A stretch of DNA of 64,000 bases, from assembly GCF_009856625.1 (NCBI RefSeq), contig NZ_CP047241.1, positions 3,658,001-3,722,000 on the forward strand, written 5' to 3'. Below are positions 42,289-51,900 of the stretch, in pieces. The notes beneath the pieces were generated by a model. It saw nothing but the letters and a program-made list of their open reading frames with translations. It was not told where the DNA came from and did not search any database. This DNA is from Aquitalea denitrificans. GTDB taxonomy: Bacteria; Pseudomonadota; Gammaproteobacteria; Burkholderiales; Chromobacteriaceae. Every line of letters begins with the position of its first letter. The stretch's first letter is position 1. The translations under genes and the position numbers were made by a program.

Positions 42289-43623
42289 TCAGGCCACGCG
42301 TTCAATGGTGGCAGCTATCTCTCTGGCCCACTTTTCCGACAGCGCACGGTCACTGGCTTCCACCATCACCCGCACAACCGGCTCGGTGCCAGAGGGGCGC
42401 AGTACCACGCGACCTACACCTGCCAATGCAGCTTCCGCTGCCGCCAGCGCCTCGGCCGATGCGGCTTTCCAGTCGCAGCCGTTGTGACGCACATTGATCA
42501 TGGTTTGCGGGAACGGCGTCCAGTCGCTGCAGGCCTCTTCCAGGCTGATGCCCAGTTCTGCCAGGCTGGCCAGCACCTGCAGGCTGGAGATGATGCCGTC
42601 GCCCGTGGTGTGCTTGTCCAGGCACAAGATATGGCCCGACGCCTCGCCACCCACCTGCCAGCCATTGGCATGCAGCATTTCCAGCACATAGCGGTCGCCA
42701 ACTTTGGCACGGCCAAAGGCCACACCAAGCTTGTTGAGCGCCAGTTCCATCGCCATATTGGTCATGACGGTGCCGACCACGCCGCCTTTCAGATCACCGC
42801 GTGCAGCACGTGCCTTGGCGATCACGTAGATCAACTGGTCACCGTCATATACCTTGCCATGCTTGTCCACCATGATCAGGCGGTCGCCGTCGCCATCCAG
42901 CGAAATGCCGTAGTCAGCATGGTGTTCCAGCACCGCAACCTGCAAGGTTTTGGGATAGGTGGCACCCACCTTGTCATTGATGTTGTAGCCATTGGGGTCA
43001 CCACCGATAACCACCAGCTCGGCACCCAGCTCGTGGAAGACCTTGGGGGCGATGTGATAGGTTGCACCATTGGCACAGTCCACTACCAGCTTCAGCTGCT
43101 TGAGATCACTCTCCCCCGGAAAGGTACTCTTACAGAACTCGATGTAGCGCTCAGCGGCACCCGAGATTCGACGCGCACGCCCCAGCTCGGCCGAGCTGTT
43201 GGTGGTCATCGGCTGTTCCAGCATGGCTTCGATTTCCAGCTCCAGCGTGTCATCCAGCTTTTTGCCGCCTTCGGCAAAAAATTTGATGCCATTATCCTGA
43301 TAAGGATTGTGCGATGCCGAAATCACCACGCCGGCCTCCAGTCGCAGGGCCCGCGTGAGATAGGCAATCCCTGGCGTCGGCAGCGGGCCAGTCAGCAGCA
43401 CATTGACACCGGCGGCAGTGAAACCGGCCTGCAAAGCTGCTTCCAGCATGTAGCCGGAAATGCGGGTGTCCTTGCCAACCAGCACCGTAGGGCGATGATC
43501 CTTGTCATGATCGACCAGCACGCGACCAGCCGCGTAACCCAACTTGAGAACAAAATCCGGGGTGATGGGAAACTGCCCGACCTCACCGCGTACACCATCA
43601 GTACCAAAATATTTGCGACTCAT
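42289..43623 (-). CDS. glmM: Phosphoglucosamine mutase
   Basis: A 444-residue alpha-D-phosphohexomutase that converts glucosamine-6-phosphate to glucosamine-1-phosphate for UDP-GlcNAc. The phosphoserine motif is VISASHNPYQDNGIKFF, the metal loop DGDGDRL, the sugar-binding GEASGHI and the phosphate-binding RPSGTEPVVRVM. The N-terminus KYFGTDGVRGE is diagnostic of GlmM. It is last in the rlmE-ftsH-folP-glmM series, a conserved order. Confidence 0.97.
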   Translation of the reverse strand: MSRKYFGTDGVRGEVGQFPITPDFVLKLGYAAGRVLVDHDKDHRPTVLVGKDTRISGYMLEAALQAGFTAAGVNVLLTGPLPTPGIAYLTRALRLEAGVVISASHNPYQDNGIKFFAEGGKKLDDTLELEIEAMLEQPMTTNSSAELGRARRISGAAERYIEFCKSTFPGESDLKQLKLVVDCANGATYHIAPKVFHELGAELVVIGGDPNGYNINDKVGATYPKTLQVAVLEHHADYGISLDGDGDRLIMVDKHGKVYDGDQLIYVIAKARAARGDLKGGVVGTVMTNMAMELALNKLGVAFGRAKVGDRYVLEMLHANGWQVGGEASGHILCLDKHTTGDGIISSLQVLASLAELGISLEEACSDWTPFPQTMINVRHNGCDWKAASAEALAAAEAALAGVGRVVLRPSGTEPVVRVMVEASDRALSEKWAREIAATIERVA

Positions 43624-43779
43624 TTCATCATCCTAGTCACGTTGCTGTAGCGCCTGGCCAGCAACGGGTAGCTGCAACAATAACCCCTGCGGAACCTGTG
43701 TATTGTACCCGTCTGTCCGGTCAGTTGGGCAAGCCTGCGCCATGCAAATCAAATACAGCATCAGACTGCGGAATCAAGT

Positions 43780-44622
43780 TCAGGCGGAATACGGCTGCAA
43801 TGCAGCCCACACTTCCAGCGCCTGCCGGCTGGCTTTGACGTCATGCACCCTGACAATCCTGGCACCTTGCTGCAGGGAAACCAGTGCCACGGCCACACTC
43901 GCGCCCAGCCGCTCTGTCGGAATGGCTTCGCCGGTAATGGTCCCCAGCATGGATTTGCGCGACATGCCAACCAGCAGCGGAAGACCGCTGATGGCTTCGA
44001 TACGACGCAGCCCGGCCAGCAATTGCAGATTGTGTTCCAAGGTTTTGCCAAAGCCAAAACCGGGGTCGATCAGCAAGCGCTCGTCGGCTATGCCGGCAGC
44101 GCGACATAGCTGTACCCGACGCAGCAGGTAATGTCCCACTTCTTCCACCACATCCTGATAAGCCGGGGCCTCCTGCATGGTGTCCGGATTACCTTGCTTG
44201 TGCATCAGGCACAAAGCCACCTGCGACGCAGCTACGGCATCAACCGCGCCATCGTCCTCCAGCGCGGAGACATCATTGATCAGATCGACTGCCCCCAGTT
44301 GCAAGGCAGCCTGCATGACCACGGTGCGTCGGGTGTCCAACGATAGCGGAACACCAATGTCCTTCAGCTTTTCCAGCACCGGCAGCACACGGTCCAGCTC
44401 TTGCTGCACACTGACTTCCGCCGCACCGGGACGGGTGGATTCCCCACCGATATCCAGAATGGCCGCACCGTCGGCCAACATGCTTTCGGCACGTTGCAGC
44501 GCACTATCCAGGGAACTGAAGCGACCACCATCGGAAAACGAATCCGGCGTGACATTGAGAATGCCCATGATCATGGGGCGGGAGAGATCGAGCTTGAAGC
44601 GCCCGCATTGAAGCAATTGCAT
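43780..44622 (-). CDS. folP: Dihydropteroate synthase
   Basis: A 280-residue TIM-barrel enzyme that joins p-aminobenzoate to dihydropterin pyrophosphate in folate synthesis; it is the sulfonamide target. Motifs in order are IMGILNVTPDSFSDGG, LDIGGESTRPGA, LSLDTRR, LINDVSALEDDG, DPGFGFGKTLEHN and RVHDVKA. ATG 44620-44622 (MQLLQCGRFKLDL) is chosen by homologue length; its ribosome-binding site is weak. It lies between ftsH and glmM. Confidence 0.95.
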   Translation of the reverse strand: MQLLQCGRFKLDLSRPMIMGILNVTPDSFSDGGRFSSLDSALQRAESMLADGAAILDIGGESTRPGAAEVSVQQELDRVLPVLEKLKDIGVPLSLDTRRTVVMQAALQLGAVDLINDVSALEDDGAVDAVAASQVALCLMHKQGNPDTMQEAPAYQDVVEEVGHYLLRRVQLCRAAGIADERLLIDPGFGFGKTLEHNLQLLAGLRRIEAISGLPLLVGMSRKSMLGTITGEAIPTERLGASVAVALVSLQQGARIVRVHDVKASRQALEVWAALQPYSA

Positions 44623-44645
44623 GAAGAGTTCTGCCAGATAAATGC

Positions 44646-44679
44646 AAAACAGGGTGACAGCCTGCGCTGCCACCCTGTG
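44646..44679 (-). terminator. Hairpin/attenuator between ftsH and folP
   Basis: ACAGGGTG / CACCCTGT with an inner CAGC/GCTG pairing, followed on the minus strand by TTTTG. It lies between the ftsH stop and the folP start, so it may reduce read-through into folP-glmM. Confidence 0.65.
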
Positions 44680-44690
44680 AAAACCAGCTG

Positions 44691-46601
44691 TTAAAGTTCC
44701 TGAGCCGGCGTGGATGTCGGTTCAGCCGGCGTGGCTTCTGCAGCCTTTTCCTCCGGTTTGGACGAAAGGCCACTGCCCGGTTTGGGCGGACGCGGCGGCT
44801 TGCCATCCATAATGTCGTTGATCTGCTCGGCGTCGATGGTTTCCCATTCCAGCAGAGCAGCCGTCATGGCTTCCACCTTGTCGCGGTTTTCATCCAGCAG
44901 ACGACGGGCCAGTGAGTATTGCTCGTCGATGATGCGGCGAATTTCACTATCCACCTGCTGCATGGTGGCTTCGGACAGGTTTTTATGGGTAGTAACGGAA
45001 CGGCCCAGGAAAACTTCGCCCTCGTTATCGCCATACACCATCGGTCCCAGCTTGTCGGACATGCCGTAGCGGGTCACCATGTCACGCGCCATCTGGGTGG
45101 CACGTTCGAAGTCGTTGGAAGCTCCGGTGGTCATCTGGTTCATGAACAGCTCTTCGGCAATACGACCGCCGAACAGAATGGCCAGACGGTCCATCAGGTA
45201 GCCGCGATCATAGGCAAAGCGATCCTGCTCCGGCAACTGCATGGTCACACCCAACGCACGACCGCGTGGAATGATGGTGACCTTGTGCACCGGATCGGAC
45301 TTGGGCAAGAGCTTGGCAACAACGGCATGGCCAGATTCGTGATAAGCGGTATTACGCTTTTCTTCCTCCGACATCACCATGCTGCGGCGCTCGGCACCCA
45401 TCATGATCTTGTCCTTGGCCGACTCGAAATCCACCATGTCTACCAGGCGCTTGGCACGACGGGCAGCAAACAGTGCAGCCTCGTTCACCAAGTTGGCCAG
45501 ATCAGCACCGGAGAAGCCCGGTGTGCCACGAGCGATGACCGAAGGTTCCACATCGGCAGCGATCGGGACCTTACGCATATGCACGGACAGGATCTGTTCG
45601 CGACCACGGATATCCGGCAGCGGCACCACCACCTGGCGGTCGAAACGGCCCGGACGCTGCAGGGCTGGGTCGAGTACGTCAGGACGGTTGGTAGCAGCGA
45701 TCACGATGACGGTGGTGTTGGTTTCGAAACCATCCATTTCTACCAGCAGCTGGTTCAGCGTCTGTTCGCGTTCGTCATTGCCACCACCCAGGCCAGCACC
45801 ACGCTGGCGACCAACAGCATCGATTTCATCAATGAAGATGATGCAAGGCGAGTTCTTTTTGGCCTGCTCGAACATGTCGCGGACACGGGCAGCACCCACA
45901 CCGACAAACATTTCCACAAAGTCGGAACCAGAGATGCTGAAGAACGGTACCTTGGCTTCGCCAGCAATAGCCTTGGCCAGCAAGGTTTTACCGGTACCTG
46001 GCGAGCCACACAGCAGGATGCCGCGCGGAATGCGACCACCCAGACTCTGGTAGCGGGACGGATCGCGCAGGTAATCGACGATTTCCTTTACTTCTTCCTT
46101 GGCTTCATCGCAGCCGGCCACGTCGGCAAAGGTCACGGTATTGGTGTCCTGATCCAGCATGCGCGCCTTGCTCTTGCCGAAGGAGAACGCACCGCCCTTG
46201 CCGCCGCCCTGCATCTGACGCATGAAGAAAACCCACACGCCAATCAGCAACAGCATCGGGAACCAGCTGATGAAGATGCTCATCAGCATGGACGGCTCCT
46301 CTTCAGGCTTGGCCGAGAAGCGCACGTTGTTCTTGATCAGATCTTCGACCAGTTGCGGGTCATAGGGCGCATAGGTGGCAAAAGCCGAACCATCAGTGCG
46401 CTTGCCCTTCAGCCACTGGCCACGTAGCGGATGGCCCTCAATGCTCAGGGACTGCACCTTGCCGGATTCGACATCGCTGATGAATTGCGAGTACTCGATC
46501 TGGTTCTGGGCATCCTGGCGTTTGTTGAACTGATTGAATACAGTCATCAGTACCAGACCGATGATCACCCAGATGGCGATGTTTTTGCCGATATTGTTCA
46601 C
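44691..46601 (-). CDS. ftsH: ATP-dependent zinc metalloprotease FtsH
   Basis: A 636-residue membrane-anchored AAA+ protease. Two spans (about 7-25 and 105-125) flank a small periplasmic domain. The AAA module has Walker A GSPGTGKT (about 198), Walker B IIFIDEIDAVG and the second region of homology RPDVLDPALQRPGRFDRQ. The zinc protease has HESGHAVVA (about 421-429). The Pro/Glu-rich tail ends in PTSTPAQEL. It degrades misfolded membrane proteins and, in E. coli, LpxC and sigma-32. Confidence 0.98.
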   Translation of the reverse strand: MNNIGKNIAIWVIIGLVLMTVFNQFNKRQDAQNQIEYSQFISDVESGKVQSLSIEGHPLRGQWLKGKRTDGSAFATYAPYDPQLVEDLIKNNVRFSAKPEEEPSMLMSIFISWFPMLLLIGVWVFFMRQMQGGGKGGAFSFGKSKARMLDQDTNTVTFADVAGCDEAKEEVKEIVDYLRDPSRYQSLGGRIPRGILLCGSPGTGKTLLAKAIAGEAKVPFFSISGSDFVEMFVGVGAARVRDMFEQAKKNSPCIIFIDEIDAVGRQRGAGLGGGNDEREQTLNQLLVEMDGFETNTTVIVIAATNRPDVLDPALQRPGRFDRQVVVPLPDIRGREQILSVHMRKVPIAADVEPSVIARGTPGFSGADLANLVNEAALFAARRAKRLVDMVDFESAKDKIMMGAERRSMVMSEEEKRNTAYHESGHAVVAKLLPKSDPVHKVTIIPRGRALGVTMQLPEQDRFAYDRGYLMDRLAILFGGRIAEELFMNQMTTGASNDFERATQMARDMVTRYGMSDKLGPMVYGDNEGEVFLGRSVTTHKNLSEATMQQVDSEIRRIIDEQYSLARRLLDENRDKVEAMTAALLEWETIDAEQINDIMDGKPPRPPKPGSGLSSKPEEKAAEATPAEPTSTPAQEL

Positions 46602-46681
46602 GAGTAGCGGACTCCTCTGTGCCCTGACTTTGCGGTTGCGTATTTCATTGGTATGAATTGTAAACCCCGGGGGGGCGTATG

Positions 46682-47299
46682 TCAGCGTCGGCCCTTGCCC
46701 AGCAAGTAAATTTCGCTGGAACGGTCACGCGAGGCCTTGGGTTTGCGGGTAAGCACCTCGTCAAACAGATCACGCATTGACTGCAGGTAGGACTGGAAAT
46801 CGCTGCCCTGGAACACTTTGACGAGAAAACTGCCGCCGGGTTTCAGATGATCACGTGCAAATTCCAGCGCCAGTTCGCACAGCAGAAAACTTCTGGCCTG
46901 ATCCATGGCACTCATTCCGGAGATATTGGGGGCCATGTCGGAAATTACAAGGTCCAGTGTGCGGCCATCCAGCAGATCGACAAACTCGGCCAGCACTTCA
47001 TCTTCGCGAAAGTCGCCCTGAATAAAATCGACATCGGCAATCGGATTCATCGGCAGAATATCCAGCGCAAACACCTTGCCCTGGGGGCCGACGATGCGGG
47101 CGGCAACCTGCGACCAGCTGCCCGGTGCGCTACCAAGGTCGGCCAGTACTGTCCCCGGACGGATCAGCTTGTCTTTTTCGTTGATTTCCAACAGCTTGTA
47201 CGCTGCCCGTGCCCGATAGCCATCTTTCTTGGCCATTTGCACATACTGGTCGTTAACATGTTCGCGCAGCCAGGTATTGCTGCTGGTACTTCTTGCCAT
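46682..47299 (-). CDS. rlmE: 23S rRNA 2'-O-methyltransferase RlmE (FtsJ/RrmJ)
   Basis: A 205-residue methyltransferase that modifies U2552 in the ribosomal A-loop. The basic N-terminus (SSNTWLREHVNDQYVQMAKKDGYRARAAYKL) contains the first catalytic Lys. Further motifs are VLADLGSAPGSWSQVAA (SAM site), ISDMAPNISG (Asp), FLVKVFQGSDF (Lys) and SRDRSSEIYLL (Glu), completing the K-D-K-E set. ATG 47297-47299 matches homologues. It precedes ftsH by 80 nt and is divergent from yhbY, the conserved arrangement. Confidence 0.96.
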   Translation of the reverse strand: MARSTSSNTWLREHVNDQYVQMAKKDGYRARAAYKLLEINEKDKLIRPGTVLADLGSAPGSWSQVAARIVGPQGKVFALDILPMNPIADVDFIQGDFREDEVLAEFVDLLDGRTLDLVISDMAPNISGMSAMDQARSFLLCELALEFARDHLKPGGSFLVKVFQGSDFQSYLQSMRDLFDEVLTRKPKASRDRSSEIYLLGKGRR

Positions 47300-47372
47300 G
47301 AGTCGCTTCCTGCCCATTCCGCACAGCATAGCCATGGTGGCTATCCTGTTGTTTTTCAGTCTGTTTGTGACC

Positions 47373-47406
47373 AGAGTTTGGGCTATGCGCCAAACTCTAG
47401 TAGAAT
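47373..47406 (+). promoter_or_regulatory. yhbY promoter overlapped by an inverted repeat
   Basis: TTGGGC (47378-47383) and TAGAAT (47401-47406) are spaced exactly 17 bp. A perfect 9-bp inverted repeat, AGAGTTTGG (47373-47381) and CCAAACTCT (47390-47398), covers the -35 and most of the spacer, a typical operator position. Confidence 0.55.
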
Positions 47407-47436
47407 CCCGTTTTGCTTTGAAACCAAGCCTGTCCA

Positions 47437-47769
47437 ATGAAAATCGAACTGCAACCATTCCAGCGCCAACACCTCAAGGGTCTGGCTCAGACTCTCAGCC
47501 CGGTCGTGATGATCGGCAATAACGGCCTGAGCGACTCCGTACTGCGCGAAATCGCCATCAGCCTGGACGCACACGAGCTGATCAAGATTCGTGTTCAGGG
47601 TGATGACCGTGCCGCCCGTATCGCGCTCTACGAGCAAATTTGCGATGAGCTGGGTGCGGCACCGGTGCAGCATATCGGCAAATTGCTGGTGCTGTGGCGC
47701 CCCAGCGACAAGCAGCGCATTGTTCTGCCCAAGAACAAGAAGGCACTGAAAATTGCTTCCCAATCCTGA
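47437..47769 (+). CDS. yhbY: CRS1/YhbY-type RNA-binding protein
   Basis: A 110-residue single CRM-domain protein. The domain has LKGLAQTLSPVVMIGNNGLSDSVLREI, HELIKIRVQG and the loop GKLLVLWRPS. It associates with pre-50S ribosomal particles and aids assembly. It is divergent from rlmE, another 50S-related gene, and has its own promoter and terminator. The C-terminus is Lys-rich. Confidence 0.94.
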   Translation: MKIELQPFQRQHLKGLAQTLSPVVMIGNNGLSDSVLREIAISLDAHELIKIRVQGDDRAARIALYEQICDELGAAPVQHIGKLLVLWRPSDKQRIVLPKNKKALKIASQS

Positions 47770-47789
47770 TGGCTCTTGGGCGGTATAGC

Positions 47790-47820
47790 AAAAGCGGTGG
47801 CTTGCCACCGCTTTTATTTT
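47790..47820 (+). terminator. Terminator of yhbY
   Basis: AAGCGGTGGC TT GCCACCGCTT is a 10-bp stem followed by TTATTTT; the T-rich tail favours the plus strand. Confidence 0.88.
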
Positions 47821-47864
47821 GTCCAGACCATTCTTGTGGCCATTGATGTAGCCATAGCGGCCAC

Positions 47865-48293
47865 TCAGTCGCGCCGCAGTATATAAGCCAGACCCATCAG
47901 GCTCTGCACCAGATAAATCAGGCTGGAAATGGCATGCCAGGTAGCAAAGCCGCCACCAAACAACCCTTCTGCCGCATGATTCATTTGCAGCTTGAGTGCT
48001 GCAATGATGGGGGTGACAGCAAAGTGGTTGATGACGGTGCACAGCAGCATGCCGACAATCAGCCAGAAGCTGCCTTCCTTCATGCCACGCACACCATTGC
48101 GCCACACGGCATCCACCAGCAGGAATACGCCACACACCAAGCCTACCCAGGCAATGGCGGCAAACAACTTGCCTGCCACCATGCCGGCAGTGACCGTATC
48201 CAGCGACCGGAACAATACCGGGGCGACGATAATGCCGATCACCCACAAGCCGCCAATCCAGAAGGTTCTGGCTATCGCTCGCAATCCGTCCAT
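47865..48293 (-). CDS. DUF4149 membrane protein
   Basis: A 142-residue protein with four hydrophobic spans (near 10-30, 43-65, 75-97 and 118-138). IARTFWIGGLWVIGIIVAPVLF and MVAGKLFAAIAWVGLVCGV match the DUF4149 (TMEM205-like) pattern. Function unknown. It lies 58 nt after greA on the same strand, so it may be cotranscribed with greA. Confidence 0.85.
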   Translation of the reverse strand: MDGLRAIARTFWIGGLWVIGIIVAPVLFRSLDTVTAGMVAGKLFAAIAWVGLVCGVFLLVDAVWRNGVRGMKEGSFWLIVGMLLCTVINHFAVTPIIAALKLQMNHAAEGLFGGGFATWHAISSLIYLVQSLMGLAYILRRD

Positions 48294-48351
48294 GCGTGCT
48301 CCCCTGACTCCACAGCAAAAACGCGCGATAACGCGCGTTTGATCTGTCTGC

Positions 48352-48828
48352 TTAGATGTATTTGACGTCCAGCACTTCGTATTCGCGAATGCCGCCCGGG
48401 GCTACAACCTCAGCCACGTCGCCGCTTTCCTTGCCGATCAGCGCACGGGCAATCGGAGAGTTGACCGATACCTTGCACAGCTTGATGTCCGCTTCGTCGT
48501 CACCGACGATCTGGTAAGTCACCTTGTCTTCGGTTTCCAGATCCATCAGTTCGACGGTGGCACCAAATACCACGCGACCATCGGCATCCAGCTCGGACGG
48601 ATTGATGATGATTGCATTGGAAATCTTGCCTTCGAGATCGGCAATACGACCTTCCACGAAACCCTGGCGCTCTTTGGCGGCATCATATTCGGCGTTTTCC
48701 GACAGGTCGCCATGCGAACGCGCTTCGGCAATCGCTTCGATCACCGCCGGGCGCTCCACACTTTTCAGGCGTTGCAGTTCTTCCTTGAGAAGTTCGGCGC
48801 CACGCAGCGTCAACGGGACTTTGTTCAT
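48352..48828 (-). CDS. greA: Transcription elongation factor GreA
   Basis: A 158-residue factor with an N-terminal coiled coil (LTLRGAELLKEELQRLKSVERPAVIEAIAEARSHGDLSENAEY) carrying the tip acidic DLSENAEYDAAKE, and a C-terminal FKBP-like domain (NSPIARALIGKESGDVAEV). It stimulates cleavage of backtracked RNA. ATG 48826-48828 is selected because AGGAGAG lies upstream. It lies downstream of carB, an adjacency often seen in betaproteobacteria, but a carB terminator intervenes. Confidence 0.97.
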   Translation of the reverse strand: MNKVPLTLRGAELLKEELQRLKSVERPAVIEAIAEARSHGDLSENAEYDAAKERQGFVEGRIADLEGKISNAIIINPSELDADGRVVFGATVELMDLETEDKVTYQIVGDDEADIKLCKVSVNSPIARALIGKESGDVAEVVAPGGIREYEVLDVKYI

Positions 48829-48865
48829 TCGGGTGCTCTCCTGAGGCGGTACCCCCGCCGTCATC

Positions 48866-48898
48866 AAAAACACAAGCCGCCGTACGAGACGGCGGCTT
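48866..48898 (-). terminator. Terminator of carB
   Basis: AAGCCGCCGT / ACGGCGGCTT is a 10-bp perfect stem followed on the minus strand by GTGTTTTTG. Confidence 0.83.
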
Positions 48899-48994
48899 GG
48901 CTGTTGCAGTTCAATGTCTGGATTGTAACGGCAAATCGTCTGCGGTTCAAAGCTTCAACGCATAACTTGCCGTCACACACAGCCAGGCAGTGAC

Positions 48995-51900
48995 TCAGGG
49001 CTTGATGGAAGCGTGCAGTTCCTGAACGCTGTAAACATCAAACTCTTCCACATGCGCCATGCCCACGCACACTGCCTTGGCACCAGCCAGGGTGGTGTAC
49101 TGCGGAATGCGCGCCTGCAGGGCACTGCGACGGATGGAGTGGCTGTCCTGGATGGCCTGGCGCTTTTCGTCCACGGTATTGACCAGCACGTCGATTTCGC
49201 CGTTCTTGATCATGTCGACGATGTGCGGACGGCCTTCATTCACCTTGTTGACCACCTGCACCACGATGCCGGCTTCGGCCAGGGTCTTGGCGGTGCCACG
49301 GGTAGCGCAGACACCAAAGCCAAGGCGTTGCAGCTCGCGTGCCACGTCAACCGCGCCATTCTTGTCGGACTGACGTACCGACAGGAACACCTTGCCGGTG
49401 CGCGGCAGCTTGTCGCCGGCGGCCAGCTGGCTCTTGACGAAGGCTTCGGCAAAGCTCTTACCCACGCCCATCACTTCGCCGGTGGACTTCATTTCCGGTC
49501 CCAGGATGGTGTCCACGCCCGGGAACTTGATGAAGGGGAATACGGCTTCCTTCACTGCGTAATACGGCGGGATCACTTCCTTGGTGAAGCCCTGCTCGAC
49601 CAGGCTGATGCCGGCCATGGCACGGGCAGCAATCTTGGCCAGCGGGGCGCCGGTTACCTTGGAAACAAACGGTACGGTACGCGAGGCACGCGGGTTCACT
49701 TCCAGCACGAAGATGGTGTCACGCTGGATGGCGAACTGCACGTTCATCAGGCCAACCACGTTCAGCGCACGTGCCATGGCTTCGGTCTGGCGACGGATTT
49801 CGTCCTGTACGGCCGGGAACAGGCTGTACGGCGGCAGCGAGCAGGCGGAGTCACCGGAGTGCACACCAGCTTGTTCGATATGCTGCATGATGCCGCCGAT
49901 GACCACGTCCTTGCCGTCGGAGATGCAATCCACGTCCACTTCGATGGCGTCGTTCAGGAAGCGGTCCAGCAGCACCGGGCTGTCGTTGGACACCTTCACC
50001 GCTTCGCGCATATAGCGTTCCAGATCGGCCGGTTCGTGCACGATTTCCATCGCACGGCCGCCCAGTACGTAGGACGGACGCACCACCAGCGGATAGCCGA
50101 TTTCCTCGGCCAGCTTCATCGCGTCGGCCGGAGTGCGGGCGGTGCGATTCGGCGGCTGTTTCAGGCCCAGTTCGTTCAGCAGTTTCTGGAAACGCTCGCG
50201 GTCTTCGGCAGCGTCGATCATGTCCGGCGAGGTACCGATAATGGACACGCCATTGGCTTCCAGCGCACGCGCCAGTTTCAGCGGGGTCTGGCCGCCGTAC
50301 TGCACGATCACGCCGAACGGTTTTTCGATGCGGCAGATTTCCAGCACGTCTTCCAGCGTCAGCGGCTCGAAGTACAGACGGTCGGACGTGTCGTAGTCGG
50401 TCGATACGGTTTCCGGGTTGCAGTTGACCATGATGGTCTCGAAACCGGATTCGCGCAGCGCCAGCGCAGCATGCACGCAGCAGTAGTCGAATTCGATACC
50501 CTGACCGATACGGTTGGGGCCACCACCCAGTACCATCACCTTCTTGCGGTCGGTGGGTTGGGCTTCGCACTCTTCTTCGTAGCTGGAGTACATATAGGCA
50601 GTGGAGGTGGCGAACTCGGCCGCGCAGGTATCCACACGCTTGTACACCGGATGCAGGCCCAGCGCCCAGCGCTTGGCACGCACGGCAGCCTGGTCGGTAT
50701 TCAGCAGCTCGCCCAGGCGACGGTCGGAGAAGCCCTTGCGCTTCAGGCGACGCAGTTCGTCAAAGCCCAGTTCTTCCACCTTGCGGCCGGCCAGGGCTTT
50801 TTCTTCGCCCACGATGTCTTCGATCTGCGCCAGGAACCACGGGTCGATCTTGCTCAGGGCAAACACGTCGTCACGGCTCATGCCCACGCGGAAGGCATCG
50901 GCCACGTACAGGATACGTTCCGGTCCCGGGGTGCTGACTTCGTGACGGATGGTTTCTTCGTTGGTGGTGACCGGATTGAAGCCGGACAGGCCGGTTTCCA
51001 GGCCACGCAGCGCCTTGTGCATGGATTCCTGCAGGGTGCGGCCCATGGCCATCACTTCGCCCACCGACTTCATCTGGGTGGTCAGGCGGTTATCGGCCTG
51101 CGGGAATTTTTCGAAGGCAAAACGCGGAATCTTGGTGACCACGTAGTCGATGGACGGTTCGAACGAAGCCGGGGTGGCACCGCCGGTGATGTCGTTCTTC
51201 AGTTCGTCCAGGGTGTAACCCACGGCCAGCTTGGCAGCAACCTTGGCAATCGGGAAACCGGTGGCCTTGGAGGCCAGTGCCGAGGAACGCGATACACGCG
51301 GGTTCATCTCGATCACGATCATTTCACCGTTCACCGGGTTGGTGGCGAACTGTACGTTGGAACCGCCGGTGTCCACGCCGATTTCACGGAGTACCGCGAT
51401 CGATGCATTACGCATGATCTGGTATTCCTTGTCGGTGAGGGTTTGCGCCGGGGCCACGGTGATGGAGTCACCGGTGTGCACGCCCATCGGGTCGAAGTTC
51501 TCGATGGAGCAGATGATGATGCAGTTGTCTTTCTTGTCGCGCACCACTTCCATTTCGTACTCTTTCCAGCCGAGTACGGACTGCTCGATCAGCAGTTCAT
51601 GGGTGGGGGACGCTTCAAAACCGCGCTCGCAGATCGCCAGGAACTCTTCCTTGTTGTAGGCGATGCCGCCACCGGAGCCGCCCATGGTGAAGGACGGACG
51701 GATCAGCGTGGGGAAGCCCACCTTGGATTGCGCTTCCAGCGACTCTTCCATGGTGTGGCAGACAAAGGACAGCGGGCAGGACAGGCCGATCTTGGCCATG
51801 GCTTCCTTGAAACGGCCACGGTCTTCTGCCTTGTCGATCGCATCTTCGGTAGCACCGATCAGCTCGACATTGTACTTTTCCAGCACGCCGTGCTTGGCCA

